From assembly GCA_965370965.1 (NCBI GenBank), contig CBDUWQ010000140.1, positions 1-10,458 on the forward strand: 10,458 bases of DNA, read 5' to 3'. Under the pieces are notes generated by a model that saw only the letters and a program-made list of their open reading frames with translations, searched no databases and had not been told where the DNA came from. Below, in pieces: positions 1-6,788 of the stretch; position 1 is the stretch's first letter, and each line of letters opens with the position of its first letter. Position numbers and translations under genes: made by a program. Source of the DNA: GH45 sp965370965. Lineage in GTDB: Bacteria; Bacteroidota; Bacteroidia; Bacteroidales; SZUA-534.

Positions 1-1
1 G

Positions 2-40
2 GAGTTTGCTGATTTTACACTTCTTAATAAAATAGAATGA
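2..40 (+). CDS. 3' end of an unidentified upstream gene (partial)
   Basis: An open frame enters from the left edge and ends at TGA 38-40, encoding EFADFTLLNKIE before the stop. Its stop overlaps the start of the next gene as ATGA, an arrangement typical of translationally coupled genes. The other two forward frames also stop within the first 33 bases, so the ATGA overlap is the only reason to prefer this frame. Twelve residues are too few to assign a family. Confidence 0.35.
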   Translation, partial: EFADFTLLNKIE

Positions 41-1131
41 ATTTCATTTCTTCATATATGTCAAATCCTAATATTAGGATTTTTTTTGCATTTATGTTTT
101 CTTTTGCAATTAGTTATTTTATTATTCCAATTATAATAAAGATAGCTTATGCAAAAAATCTTGTTGACAAACCTGATAAGAGAACTTCACATATTAATGT
201 TATTCCAACTCTTGGTGGGTTGGGTATATTTGTTGGGTTTATTTTATCTTTGACTCTTTTTTCAAATTTTAAAGTATTTCATAGTCTTCAATATTTTATG
301 TTTGCTATGTTAGTTAGCTTCTTTTTGGGAATGAAAGATGATATAATTGCTTTAGATCCAAGTAAAAAAGCAATTGGTTTACTAATTGGGGTTAGTACCT
401 TAGTAATATTAGGTGATGTGCGTATTACGAGTTTTTACAACTTATTAGGTATTGCTGAATTGCCATATTGGGTAAGTGTGTTTTTTTCTATTTTTACTTT
501 TTTAACCATTATAAATGCTTTTAATTTAATTGATGGCATAAATGGACTATGCACAGCTACCTCAATAATAGCCTCAATAGCTTTTGGCATTTGGTTTTAT
601 ATTGAAGGTAGTGCAATTAGTATGCAATTAGTAATATTAATTGCTGCTTTAATAGGTTCTTTGTTGGCCTTTTTGCGATTTAATTTAACTCCAGCCAAAA
701 TATTTATGGGCGATACAGGCTCACTTTTATTGGGTGTTATATTGGCTTTTTTAGCAATTGAGTTTATTGAAATAAACCGAGGTCATGAATATCCTTATAT
801 CATAAATTCTTCTCCTGTTATTGCCATCGGTTTTTTAGCATTACCTTTGGTTGATATGCTAAAAATATTTACAATTCGCTTATACAATAAAAAATCACCT
901 TTCCAACCCGATAAACGCCATATCCACCATTTACTGCTTGAATTAGGATTAACACATACTCAGGCAACAGTTGTCCTTTCAGTCCTTTCCATCCTATTTA
1001 TTTTCCTCTCCCTTGCACTCTCCAATTTACGAGCCCAAACCTTTGGTACTCTTATCCTTATTATCCCCCTAATTATTATTACAATTCCCAATGTTTTGTT
1101 GCGTATTAAGTATAAAAAGAGTAGAAAGTAG
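37..1131 (+). CDS. WecA/MraY-family undecaprenyl-phosphate glycosyl-1-phosphate transferase
   Basis: This integral membrane enzyme of 364 residues should transfer a sugar-1-phosphate from a UDP-sugar to undecaprenyl phosphate at the inner face of the cytoplasmic membrane. That step starts O-antigen, capsule or other envelope glycans. Family motifs appear in order: the DKPDKRTSH...PTLGG loop (about 44-61), the Mg-binding pair D101-D102, NAFNLIDGINGL (160-171), FMGDTGSLLLG (223-233) and DKRHIHHLLLELG (292-304). The last motif with its HIHH is characteristic of the WecA/TagO branch rather than true MraY. About ten hydrophobic segments span the rest. The start at 37 overlaps the upstream stop (ATGA); a second ATG at 58 would remove seven residues. 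C content rises sharply in the last 250 bases. The family is certain; the donor sugar (GlcNAc or another HexNAc) cannot be read from sequence. Confidence 0.93.
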   Translation: MNFISSYMSNPNIRIFFAFMFSFAISYFIIPIIIKIAYAKNLVDKPDKRTSHINVIPTLGGLGIFVGFILSLTLFSNFKVFHSLQYFMFAMLVSFFLGMKDDIIALDPSKKAIGLLIGVSTLVILGDVRITSFYNLLGIAELPYWVSVFFSIFTFLTIINAFNLIDGINGLCTATSIIASIAFGIWFYIEGSAISMQLVILIAALIGSLLAFLRFNLTPAKIFMGDTGSLLLGVILAFLAIEFIEINRGHEYPYIINSSPVIAIGFLALPLVDMLKIFTIRLYNKKSPFQPDKRHIHHLLLELGLTHTQATVVLSVLSILFIFLSLALSNLRAQTFGTLILIIPLIIITIPNVLLRIKYKKSRK

Positions 1132-1144
1132 TTAGTAATAAGAC

Positions 1145-1172
1145 TATGTTTTAATGAATTATTAAAAACATA
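1145..1172. repeat. AT-rich imperfect palindrome after the WecA-like gene
   Basis: TATG-TTTTAAT (1145-1155) pairs with ATTAAAA-CATA (1161-1172) around a 5-base GAATT loop, with one bulged A at 1168, giving 11 base pairs. It lies 13 bases after the WecA-like stop codon. It could be a weak bidirectional terminator or a regulator site. It has almost no GC and no long T-run, so a terminator role is uncertain. Confidence 0.4.
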
Positions 1173-1280
1173 TGCAATAAAATTAGTGCTTGTCTATAAA
1201 ATAGCCATCTTTTCAAAATTACGTTCCCCCAAATCAAGTTCGGGGCCTTGCAATAAATAATAATTTATTGATAAACAAAA

Positions 1281-1631
1281 ATGTCTCCTCAAAATAAAAA
1301 ATTTATTATTTGGATAACCCTTACCCTCCTAATAATAGCTGCCTCAATAATTGACCTGCGCAGTATTGTAAAAACCTATTTTATCGATCAAGATAAAATA
1401 TTTCATATTATCATATTTACAATGTTTATGGTAGTTACAAAGCTGCTGCTAACAAAACTTTCCATTATAAAAAACGCTGCCATAACTTTTGCACTGGGTT
1501 TGCTTATTGAACTCCTCCAAAAATACCTTCCCATCGGTATGCGTCACTTCACCTTTAACGATATTATTGCCAACACAATTGGCATTGCACTTGGGGTTGC
1601 CCTTTTACTATTAATGAAACGAACCAAGTGA
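1281..1631 (+). CDS. VanZ-family membrane protein
   Basis: This is a small membrane protein of 116 residues with four predicted transmembrane helices (about 8-24, 40-57, 64-80 and 94-112). Conserved VanZ-family features are D38-K39 with H42 before helix 2, then E77, Q80, P84, R88, D94, N98 and G101 (ELLQKYLP followed by RHFTFNDIIANTIG). VanZ was named for low-level teicoplanin resistance in enterococci, but most single-domain homologues have no proven function and resistance should not be assumed. The ATG at 1281 gives a full-length family member. It sits 149 bases after the WecA-like gene on the same strand, consistent with an envelope role. Like the 3' end of that gene, its coding strand is richer in C than the genes around it. 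Confidence 0.85.
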   Translation: MSPQNKKFIIWITLTLLIIAASIIDLRSIVKTYFIDQDKIFHIIIFTMFMVVTKLLLTKLSIIKNAAITFALGLLIELLQKYLPIGMRHFTFNDIIANTIGIALGVALLLLMKRTK

Positions 1632-1671
1632 GTTCACTACTTGTCCCAAATCGACTTCGAAAAACACAAAT

Positions 1672-1727
1672 AAAAAAAAATTCTCTTGTTTTCTGCGCTC
1701 TCTGCGCTTAAAAAAATTCTTGTTTGT
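1672..1727. repeat. Short direct repeats after the VanZ-like gene
   Basis: Two copies of TCTGCGCT (1692-1699 and 1701-1708) are separated by one base. They are flanked on both sides by a similar A-run then TTCT(CT)TTG-like stretch (1672-1691 and 1710-1727). The unit is GC-richer than its surroundings and non-coding. Short tandem CTCTGCG-type strings recur between genes in many environmental bacterial genomes, so this may be one copy of a dispersed intergenic repeat. One window cannot prove dispersal. Confidence 0.45.
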
Positions 1728-1753
1728 TTTTCAAATCTCAAACTCTATATTTG
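1723..1753 (+). promoter_or_regulatory. Bacteroidota-type promoter for ileS
   Basis: TTTG (1723-1726) is followed after exactly 19 bases by TATATTTG (1746-1753). This is a perfect match to the -33 TTTG / -7 TAnnTTTG consensus of the primary sigma factor in Bacteroidota. Transcription should start near 1758-1760 and leave an untranslated leader of about 210 bases before ileS. An inverted repeat, GTTCAAA (1757-1763) with TTTGAAC (1786-1792), begins right at the predicted start site and could be an operator or an RNA hairpin. Confidence 0.6.
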
Positions 1754-1804
1754 TAGGTTCAAATTTTAAACCTAAACTATGCGGTTTTGAACAAAGAAAA
1801 TTGC

Positions 1805-1892
1805 TGATGCTATTGTACAAAAGGGAATTCACAAAATTTGAGGACATTTTAGGTATGTAAGAATTTTTGAATATCCCTTTTGTGCTGCATCA
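1805..1892 (+). promoter_or_regulatory. Long imperfect stem-loop in the ileS leader
   Basis: The two arms pair over about 30 base pairs. TGATGC (1805-1810) pairs with GCATCA (1887-1892). 1815-1826 pairs with 1874-1885, including ACAAAAGGGA with TCCCTTTTGT and one G-U pair. ATTCA (1827-1831) pairs with TGAAT (1868-1872), and 1833-1839 with 1861-1867. There is one internal loop, two single-base bulges and a 21-base terminal loop (1840-1860). A T-run follows at 1900-1904. It lies between the predicted promoter and the ileS start. It may be a structured leader, an attenuator, or the remains of a foldback repeat element. The pairing is seen directly; the function is inferred. Confidence 0.6.
1807..1860 (+). 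CDS. Possible 17-codon leader ORF
   Basis: An ATG at 1807 opens MLLYKREFTKFEDILGM and stops at TAA 1858-1860. The frame covers the whole 5' arm and loop of the long hairpin, and its stop is the last triplet before the 3' arm begins at 1861. A ribosome translating it would hold the hairpin open. It contains only one isoleucine codon and three leucines, so it does not look like a classical amino-acid attenuator peptide. It could be chance, since a frame this short is common in random sequence. Confidence 0.2.
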   Translation: MLLYKREFTKFEDILGM

Positions 1893-1967
1893 TTAGTGAT
1901 TTTTAAAGTTTTAATTTCACAGGGTTTAGAATCGCATAATTTAGATTAAAGACATAAAAATTATATA

Positions 1968-4900
1968 ATGAGCAGTAAATTTACTGAATACAAGCAACTT
2001 GACTTATCGCAGATTAACAAAGAAGTGTTAAAAGAATGGACAGAAGATGACACTTTTCATAAAAGTATGAGCACTCGTGCCGAAAAAGAGACTTTTGTTT
2101 TTTTTGAAGGTCCTCCATCGGCCAATGGTAAACCCGGTATTCACCATGTTATGGCGCGCGCAATTAAAGATATTTTTTGCCGATACAAAACTCTGCAAGG
2201 ATATTTAGTAAAACGCAAAGCCGGTTGGGACACCCACGGTTTGCCAGTTGAACTCAGTGTTGAAAAAATGTTGGGTATAACAAAAGAGGATATTGGCAAA
2301 AAAATTACCGTTGAAGGTTATAACAACGCTTGCCGAAAAGAGGTAATGAAATATACCGACATATGGGAAGACCTGACACACAAAATGGGTTATTGGGTGA
2401 ATATGGACGACCCATATATTACTTATGATAGCCGCTATATTGAAACACTGTGGCAACTGCTAAAAAAAATATACGATAAAGGTCTTATTTACAAAGGCTA
2501 CACCATTCAACCTTATTCACCAGCTGCCGGCACCGGGCTATCAACTCACGAGCTAAACCAGCCCGGCTGCTATAAAGATGTTAAGGATACTACTGCCACA
2601 GCCCAGTTTTATGTAATTCGCGATACTAAAAGCGAATTGCTTTTTGATGCCCACGAGCAGGTATCAATTATGGCTTGGACAACAACACCATGGACATTAC
2701 CATCGAATACAGCATTGGCAGTTGGTTCAAAAATAAGCTATGTTAAGGTAAAATCGTTTAACCCATACACAGGTAAACCCATTTCGGTAATTGTTGCTAA
2801 AGACCTTCAAAACAAATACTTTGACCCTAAAAATGCCGATCTTAAACTTGATGATTATAAAGATGACGATAAAAAAATACCTTTTAAAGTAGTTGCCCAA
2901 TACAAAGGCTCCGACCTTGTGGGCATAAATTACCAACAGCTTATACCTTGGGTTAAGCCCATGGGCGATGCATTTAAAATAATATCGGGCGATTTTGTTA
3001 CCACCGAAGACGGTACAGGTATTGTACACATTGCCCCAACTTTTGGTGCCGATGATGACAGGGTAGCAAAAACCTCAGGAATTGTTCCGCTAATTTTAAT
3101 TGACAAAGAAGGAACACGCCGCCCAATGGTTGACCTTACCGGAAAACTATATAAAATAGACGATTTGGATAACGATTTTGTGGCAAAATATGTTGATACA
3201 GAATTATATTCAGAATTTGCCGGAAGGTTTGTAAAAAATGAATATGACACCAACAAACCCGAAAAAACAGAATCAATTGACATTGATATAGCAGTAATGC
3301 TAAAAAAGCAGAACAAAGCATTTAGGGTTGAAAAGCACACACACAACTATCCGCACTGCTGGCGAACCGATAAGCCTATACTTTATTATCCGCTTGACAG
3401 CTGGTTTATTAAAACCACCGCTGTTAAAGAGCGCATGATAGAGCTAAACAAAACCATAAATTGGAAACCCAAAAGCACCGGTGAAGGACGTTTTGGCAAA
3501 TGGTTAGAAAACCTTGTTGACTGGAACCTTAGCCGTTCGCGTTATTGGGGTACACCACTACCAATTTGGGTAACCGAAGATGGCACCGAGCAAAAATGCA
3601 TTGGTTCAACCGCCGAGTTGATAAGCGAAATTAATAAAGCTATTGATGCCGGTTTTATGGATAAAAACCCCTATGAGGAATTTGAAGTAGGCAATTTTAC
3701 AAAAGAAAATTACGAAAAAATTGACCTGCACCGCCCATATGTCGATGATATAATACTTGTGTCAGAAACCGGACAAAAAATGATTCGCGAAAAAGACCTT
3801 ATTGATGTTTGGTTTGATTCGGGCGCCATGCCTTACGCACAATGGCACTGGCCTTTTGAGCACGAAAAAGACTTTGAGCAGCTATACCCTGCCGATTTTA
3901 TTGCCGAAGGTGTTGACCAAACCCGTGGTTGGTTTTTTACGCTGCACGCCATATCAACAATGATATCGGATAACGTAGCATTTAAAAACATTATATCAAA
4001 CGGCTTGGTACTTGACAAAGCCGGTGCAAAAATGAGCAAGCGCCTTGGCAATGCCGTTGACCCATTTACTACAATTGAAAAATACGGCTCGGACCCATTG
4101 CGCTGGTACATGATAACCAACGCACAACCTTGGGACAACTTAAAATTTGACGTTTCGGGAGTTGATGAGGTTAAACGCAAATTTTTTGGCACTTTATATA
4201 ATACTTACGGCTTTTTTGCCTTGTATGCCAATGTTGACGGTTTTAAATATTCTGAAAACGAAATTCCGATAAACGAACGGCCTGAAATTGACAAATGGAT
4301 TATATCACTTCTGAATTCTTTAATAAAAGAGGTTAAAGATGCATATGAAAACTATGAGCCAACCCGTGCCGGACGTGCTATACAGAATTTTGTAATGGAT
4401 AATTTAAGTAATTGGTATGTGCGTTTAAACCGTAAGCGTTTTTGGGGAGGCGAATACGACAACAATAAAATTGCAGCTTACCAAACCCTATATACCTGCT
4501 TAGAAACCGTTGCAGTTTTGGCATGCCCCATTGCACCGTTTTACACCGACAGACTGTTTAAAGATTTAAGTGCTGTTACCGGTCGCAATAAAGGTTTAAG
4601 TGTTCACTTAACAACTTTTCCTGTTGAAAATAACACCCTTATTGATGCCGATTTGGAAGAGCGCATGAATTTAGCCCAACGTATTTCATCAATGGTACTC
4701 GGTCTTCGCCGTAAAGTAAGCTTGAAAGTCCGCCAACCATTAAATAAAATAATGGTTCCGTTGCTAAACAAAAAAACAGCACGCCAAATTGATGATGTAA
4801 AAGATATAATATTGTCTGAAGTAAATATTAAGGAAATTGAATATTTAGACAATACAACAGGGGTTTTGGTAAAAAAAATAAAGCCAAACTTTAAAGTACT

Positions 4901-5399
4901 GGGTCCCAAATATGGCAAAATAATGAAGCAAATTGCCGCAGCGGTAAACAAAATGACACAAAATGATATTGCTGCCATTGAACGTGATAATCAATTTGAA
5001 ATTGTTGTTGACGAGCAAAAAATAAAACTAACAACCGAAGATGTTGAGATTTTATCGGAAGATATACCCGGTTGGCTTGTGGCAAACGAAGCCTCATTAA
5101 CTGTTGCCCTTGATATTACCGTAACAGATGAGTTGAAAGATGAAGGTATTGCCCGCGAGTTTATTAACAGAATTCAAAATATTAGAAAAGAGAATGGCTT
5201 TGAAGTTGTTGATAAAGTAAACGTGCAAATAGTTAAGCATGTGGCTATTACAAAGGCAATTAATACCCATACAAAATATATAAGTGCACAAACACTGGCA
5301 CAAAGCATAAAGCTGGTTGACAATTTGGAACAAAGTAGTGCAAAACTCGTAGAATTAGACGGTATTGCATCTACACTAATTAGGGTTGAAAAGGTATAA
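1968..5399 (+). CDS. ileS: Isoleucyl-tRNA synthetase, type 2 (eukaryote-like)
   Basis: This cytoplasmic class I synthetase of 1143 residues charges tRNA-Ile with isoleucine using ATP. The Rossmann core begins with EGPPSANGKPGIHHVMARA, where the HIGH signature is replaced by G57-I58-H59-H60. The second signature is K688-M689-S690-K691-R692 (KMSKR). The CP1 editing domain, which clears misactivated valine, is marked by WTTTPWTLPSNTAL (237-250) and EDGTGIVHIAPTFGADD (347-363). The active-site block before KMSKR includes WFDSGAMPYAQWHW (615-628). The anticodon-binding domain follows (SNWYVRLNRKRFWGGE), with a long C-terminal tail. The length and the absence of a C-terminal zinc-binding cysteine cluster fit type 2 IleRS, which tolerates mupirocin. 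The ATG at 1968 follows an AT-rich leader without Shine-Dalgarno. Transcription probably starts near 1759, and a terminator follows at 5447-5488. Confidence 0.98.
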   Translation: MSSKFTEYKQLDLSQINKEVLKEWTEDDTFHKSMSTRAEKETFVFFEGPPSANGKPGIHHVMARAIKDIFCRYKTLQGYLVKRKAGWDTHGLPVELSVEKMLGITKEDIGKKITVEGYNNACRKEVMKYTDIWEDLTHKMGYWVNMDDPYITYDSRYIETLWQLLKKIYDKGLIYKGYTIQPYSPAAGTGLSTHELNQPGCYKDVKDTTATAQFYVIRDTKSELLFDAHEQVSIMAWTTTPWTLPSNTALAVGSKISYVKVKSFNPYTGKPISVIVAKDLQNKYFDPKNADLKLDDYKDDDKKIPFKVVAQYKGSDLVGINYQQLIPWVKPMGDAFKIISGDFVTTEDGTGIVHIAPTFGADDDRVAKTSGIVPLILIDKEGTRRPMVDLTGKLYKIDDLDNDFVAKYVDTELYSEFAGRFVKNEYDTNKPEKTESIDIDIAVMLKKQNKAFRVEKHTHNYPHCWRTDKPILYYPLDSWFIKTTAVKERMIELNKTINWKPKSTGEGRFGKWLENLVDWNLSRSRYWGTPLPIWVTEDGTEQKCIGSTAELISEINKAIDAGFMDKNPYEEFEVGNFTKENYEKIDLHRPYVDDIILVSETGQKMIREKDLIDVWFDSGAMPYAQWHWPFEHEKDFEQLYPADFIAEGVDQTRGWFFTLHAISTMISDNVAFKNIISNGLVLDKAGAKMSKRLGNAVDPFTTIEKYGSDPLRWYMITNAQPWDNLKFDVSGVDEVKRKFFGTLYNTYGFFALYANVDGFKYSENEIPINERPEIDKWIISLLNSLIKEVKDAYENYEPTRAGRAIQNFVMDNLSNWYVRLNRKRFWGGEYDNNKIAAYQTLYTCLETVAVLACPIAPFYTDRLFKDLSAVTGRNKGLSVHLTTFPVENNTLIDADLEERMNLAQRISSMVLGLRRKVSLKVRQPLNKIMVPLLNKKTARQIDDVKDIILSEVNIKEIEYLDNTTGVLVKKIKPNFKVLGPKYGKIMKQIAAAVNKMTQNDIAAIERDNQFEIVVDEQKIKLTTEDVEILSEDIPGWLVANEASLTVALDITVTDELKDEGIAREFINRIQNIRKENGFEVVDKVNVQIVKHVAITKAINTHTKYISAQTLAQSIKLVDNLEQSSAKLVELDGIASTLIRVEKV

Positions 5400-5446
5400 T
5401 TGTTAATAAATAATTTAAAAAACAAATCCTAAGGATAAATTAGTGT

Positions 5447-5488
5447 AAGTAAAAATACTCTACAAAATTAGATTTTTTACTTTTTTTT
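5447..5488 (+). terminator. Intrinsic terminator after ileS
   Basis: AAGTAAAAA (5447-5455) pairs with TTTTTACTT (5474-5482). A second inner stem of TCTA (5459-5462) with TAGA (5469-5472) closes a 6-base loop. The T-run reaches 5488. The stem is AT-rich, so efficiency may be moderate, but its position 48 bases after the ileS stop and the T-tract fit a terminator. Confidence 0.55.
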
Positions 5489-5522
5489 AACTCTCTGATG
5501 CTAAGACATCACTTCGTTAAAA
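5485..5522. repeat. Second, symmetric stem-loop after ileS
   Basis: TTTTAAC (5485-5491) pairs with GTTAAAA (5516-5522), and inside it TGATG (5496-5500) pairs with CATCA (5507-5511). The internal loop is a symmetric 4/4 and the terminal loop has 6 bases. It shares the T-tract of the preceding terminator, so the two structures compete for those bases. It may be a backup or bidirectional terminator. Confidence 0.4.
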
Positions 5523-5562
5523 TAAAAACAAAATCTCATTAAAAATCTTTAATATCGTAAAA

Positions 5563-5597
5563 TTTGACAGTTTTCATGCAAACACTAAGTAAATTTT
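5563..5597 (+). promoter_or_regulatory. Possible promoter for the dksA-like gene
   Basis: TTTG (5563-5566; also read as TTGACA, 5564-5569) is followed after 23 bases by TAAATTTT (5590-5597), one mismatch from TAnnTTTG. The predicted start near 5603 leaves a short leader before 5630. A promoter is expected here because a terminator separates this gene from ileS. The spacing is at the long end and the -7 box is imperfect. Confidence 0.3.
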
Positions 5598-5629
5598 ACT
5601 ATTTTAGACACTCCTAAAAATTTACGACT

Positions 5630-6016
5630 ATGGAAAACGAAAAAACAAAAACTAGATATTTAGACAAAGAGCTGCAAGAGTTTAAACAGCTTATTTTAGA
5701 AAAACTTGATAAGGCACAACGCGATTATGATACACTTAAAAGCTCATTATCGCACGCCGATGGTAATGATACTTTAGACACCTCGCCAACATTTAAAGTG
5801 TTAGAAGAGGGTGCCATGGTTTTATCGCGCGAAGAGACAGGCAAATTGGCACAACGCCAGCACAAATTTATTCAGCACCTAAAAGGGGCACTTATACGCA
5901 TCGAAAATAAAACTTACGGAATTTGCCGAGAAACCGGAAAACTAATTTCAAAGGAGCGGTTAAGAGCAGTACCTCATGCTACTTTAAGCATTGATGCAAA
6001 AAGAAATCAAAAATAA
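5630..6016 (+). CDS. TraR/DksA-family transcription regulator lacking the zinc cysteines
   Basis: This 128-residue protein has an N-terminal helical coiled-coil region (about 10-85) and a C-terminal DksA/TraR module, IENKTYGICRETGKLI (91-106) then KERLRAVPHATLSIDAK (108-124). DksA-type proteins enter the RNA polymerase secondary channel and alter promoter response, often with ppGpp. The canonical C-x2-C-x17-C-x2-C positions here are C99, T102, S120 and A123, so only one of four zinc ligands remains; the fold is probably kept without metal. The loop between the coiled-coil arms carries acidic residues (D44, D47, D50), as in the DksA tip. It lies 230 bases after ileS and 75 before lspA. Whether it acts like DksA in stringent control is inferred from family only. 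Confidence 0.88.
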   Translation: MENEKTKTRYLDKELQEFKQLILEKLDKAQRDYDTLKSSLSHADGNDTLDTSPTFKVLEEGAMVLSREETGKLAQRQHKFIQHLKGALIRIENKTYGICRETGKLISKERLRAVPHATLSIDAKRNQK

Positions 6017-6037
6017 TAATTATAATATTACGTTTAT

Positions 6038-6070
6038 AAAAGAGGAAAACTTAAATGATTTCCTCTTTTT
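6038..6070 (+). terminator. Strong hairpin between the dksA-like gene and lspA
   Basis: AAAAGAGGAAA (6038-6048) pairs perfectly with TTTCCTCTTTT (6059-6069), giving 11 base pairs with a 10-base loop and a T-run through 6070. This has the form of an intrinsic terminator, and its mirror A-run could also serve the minus strand. It ends only 21 bases before the lspA start, which leaves no room for a promoter between them. lspA must therefore use readthrough or a promoter upstream of or within the hairpin. Confidence 0.75.
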
Positions 6071-6091
6071 CAATTTTTAAAACACTATAAA

Positions 6092-6700
6092 ATGTCAAAA
6101 GGTCGTTTAGTACTGCTTATTATAATACTTGTAATTATTGCCGATCAGGCATTAAAATTATGGATTAAAACCACCATGATGATTGGTGAAGAGCACCACA
6201 TAATTGGCAACTGGTTTATTTTGCACTTTACCGAAAACAACGGAATGGCTTTTGGATTGGAATTTGCAGGTAAAATAGGAAAGTATTTTTTAAGCATCTT
6301 TAGAATTGCTGCTGTAACATTTATCGGTTTTTACATAGCACGTATAATTAAAAAAGAAGTTCCGCTAGGCTATATAATTGCAGTGATATTAATATTTGCC
6401 GGTGCCACCGGTAACATAATTGACAGCTCTTTTTACGGGCTTATTTTTGACCATAGCTATTATCAGGTAGCACAATTTATGCCCGAAGCCGGTGGATACT
6501 CACACTTTTTGCAAGGCCGCGTAGTTGACATGCTTTATTTTCCAATTATTAATGCTCATTGGCCATCATGGTCGCCAATAAACCCATCAGAACAGTTTAT
6601 TTTTTTTAGACCGGTATTTAATATTGCCGATTCAGCTATTACAACAGGTATGTTTATGATAATATTTCTTTACAGAAAAACCTTGCAAAAAGAGTTATAA
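6092..6700 (+). CDS. lspA: Lipoprotein signal peptidase (signal peptidase II)
   Basis: This inner-membrane aspartyl protease cleaves the signal peptide of prolipoproteins just before the lipidated cysteine. At 202 residues it is longer than the roughly 165 of the Escherichia coli enzyme. Family motifs are D18-Q19 in helix 1, TENNGMAFG (47-55), GATGNIID (104-111), GRVVDMLYFP (142-151) and FNIADSAITTG (176-186). The catalytic aspartates should be D146 and D180. Extra length lies between D111 and D146 and between D146 and D180; I recall similar insertions in Bacteroidota homologues. Four transmembrane helices are expected (about 5-23, 64-84, 92-110 and 178-195). One likely substrate is the lipoprotein encoded at 8168. 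The ATG at 6092 fits the family N-terminus. Confidence 0.96.
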   Translation: MSKGRLVLLIIILVIIADQALKLWIKTTMMIGEEHHIIGNWFILHFTENNGMAFGLEFAGKIGKYFLSIFRIAAVTFIGFYIARIIKKEVPLGYIIAVILIFAGATGNIIDSSFYGLIFDHSYYQVAQFMPEAGGYSHFLQGRVVDMLYFPIINAHWPSWSPINPSEQFIFFRPVFNIADSAITTGMFMIIFLYRKTLQKEL

Positions 6701-6788
6701 TTGCTTATAAATAATCATCCATTTTAAGTGCAAAATAAATTTATTTAAACACTATTAAACAATCAAAAATTCAAACAATAATACAGTA

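Noticed and set aside
1222..1250. CCCC...GGGG inverted repeat before the VanZ-like gene
   Set aside because: The stem is only four base pairs with an 11-base loop and no T-run, too weak to call.
1281..1631. VanZ-like gene as a glycopeptide-resistance determinant
   Set aside because: No other van genes are present, and family membership alone does not show resistance.
1760..1967. T-box or isoleucine-specific attenuator before ileS
   Set aside because: I see no T-box consensus or specifier stem, and the mini-ORF has a single isoleucine codon. A different leader mechanism remains possible.
2205..5425. Many open frames of 60-138 codons on the minus strand across ileS
   Set aside because: They overlap a full-length, motif-complete ileS, lack recognisable domains and have shadow-like composition.
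5463..5470. Minus-strand TAATTTTG matching the -7 promoter box
   Set aside because: No TTTG or TTG lies at the required distance upstream, it sits in a terminator loop, and only shadow frames lie downstream.
6733..6746. Perfect 14-bp palindrome AAATAAATTTATTT before dgt
   Set aside because: It is pure A/T in an AT-rich gap, with no loop and no nearby promoter boxes, so chance is sufficient.
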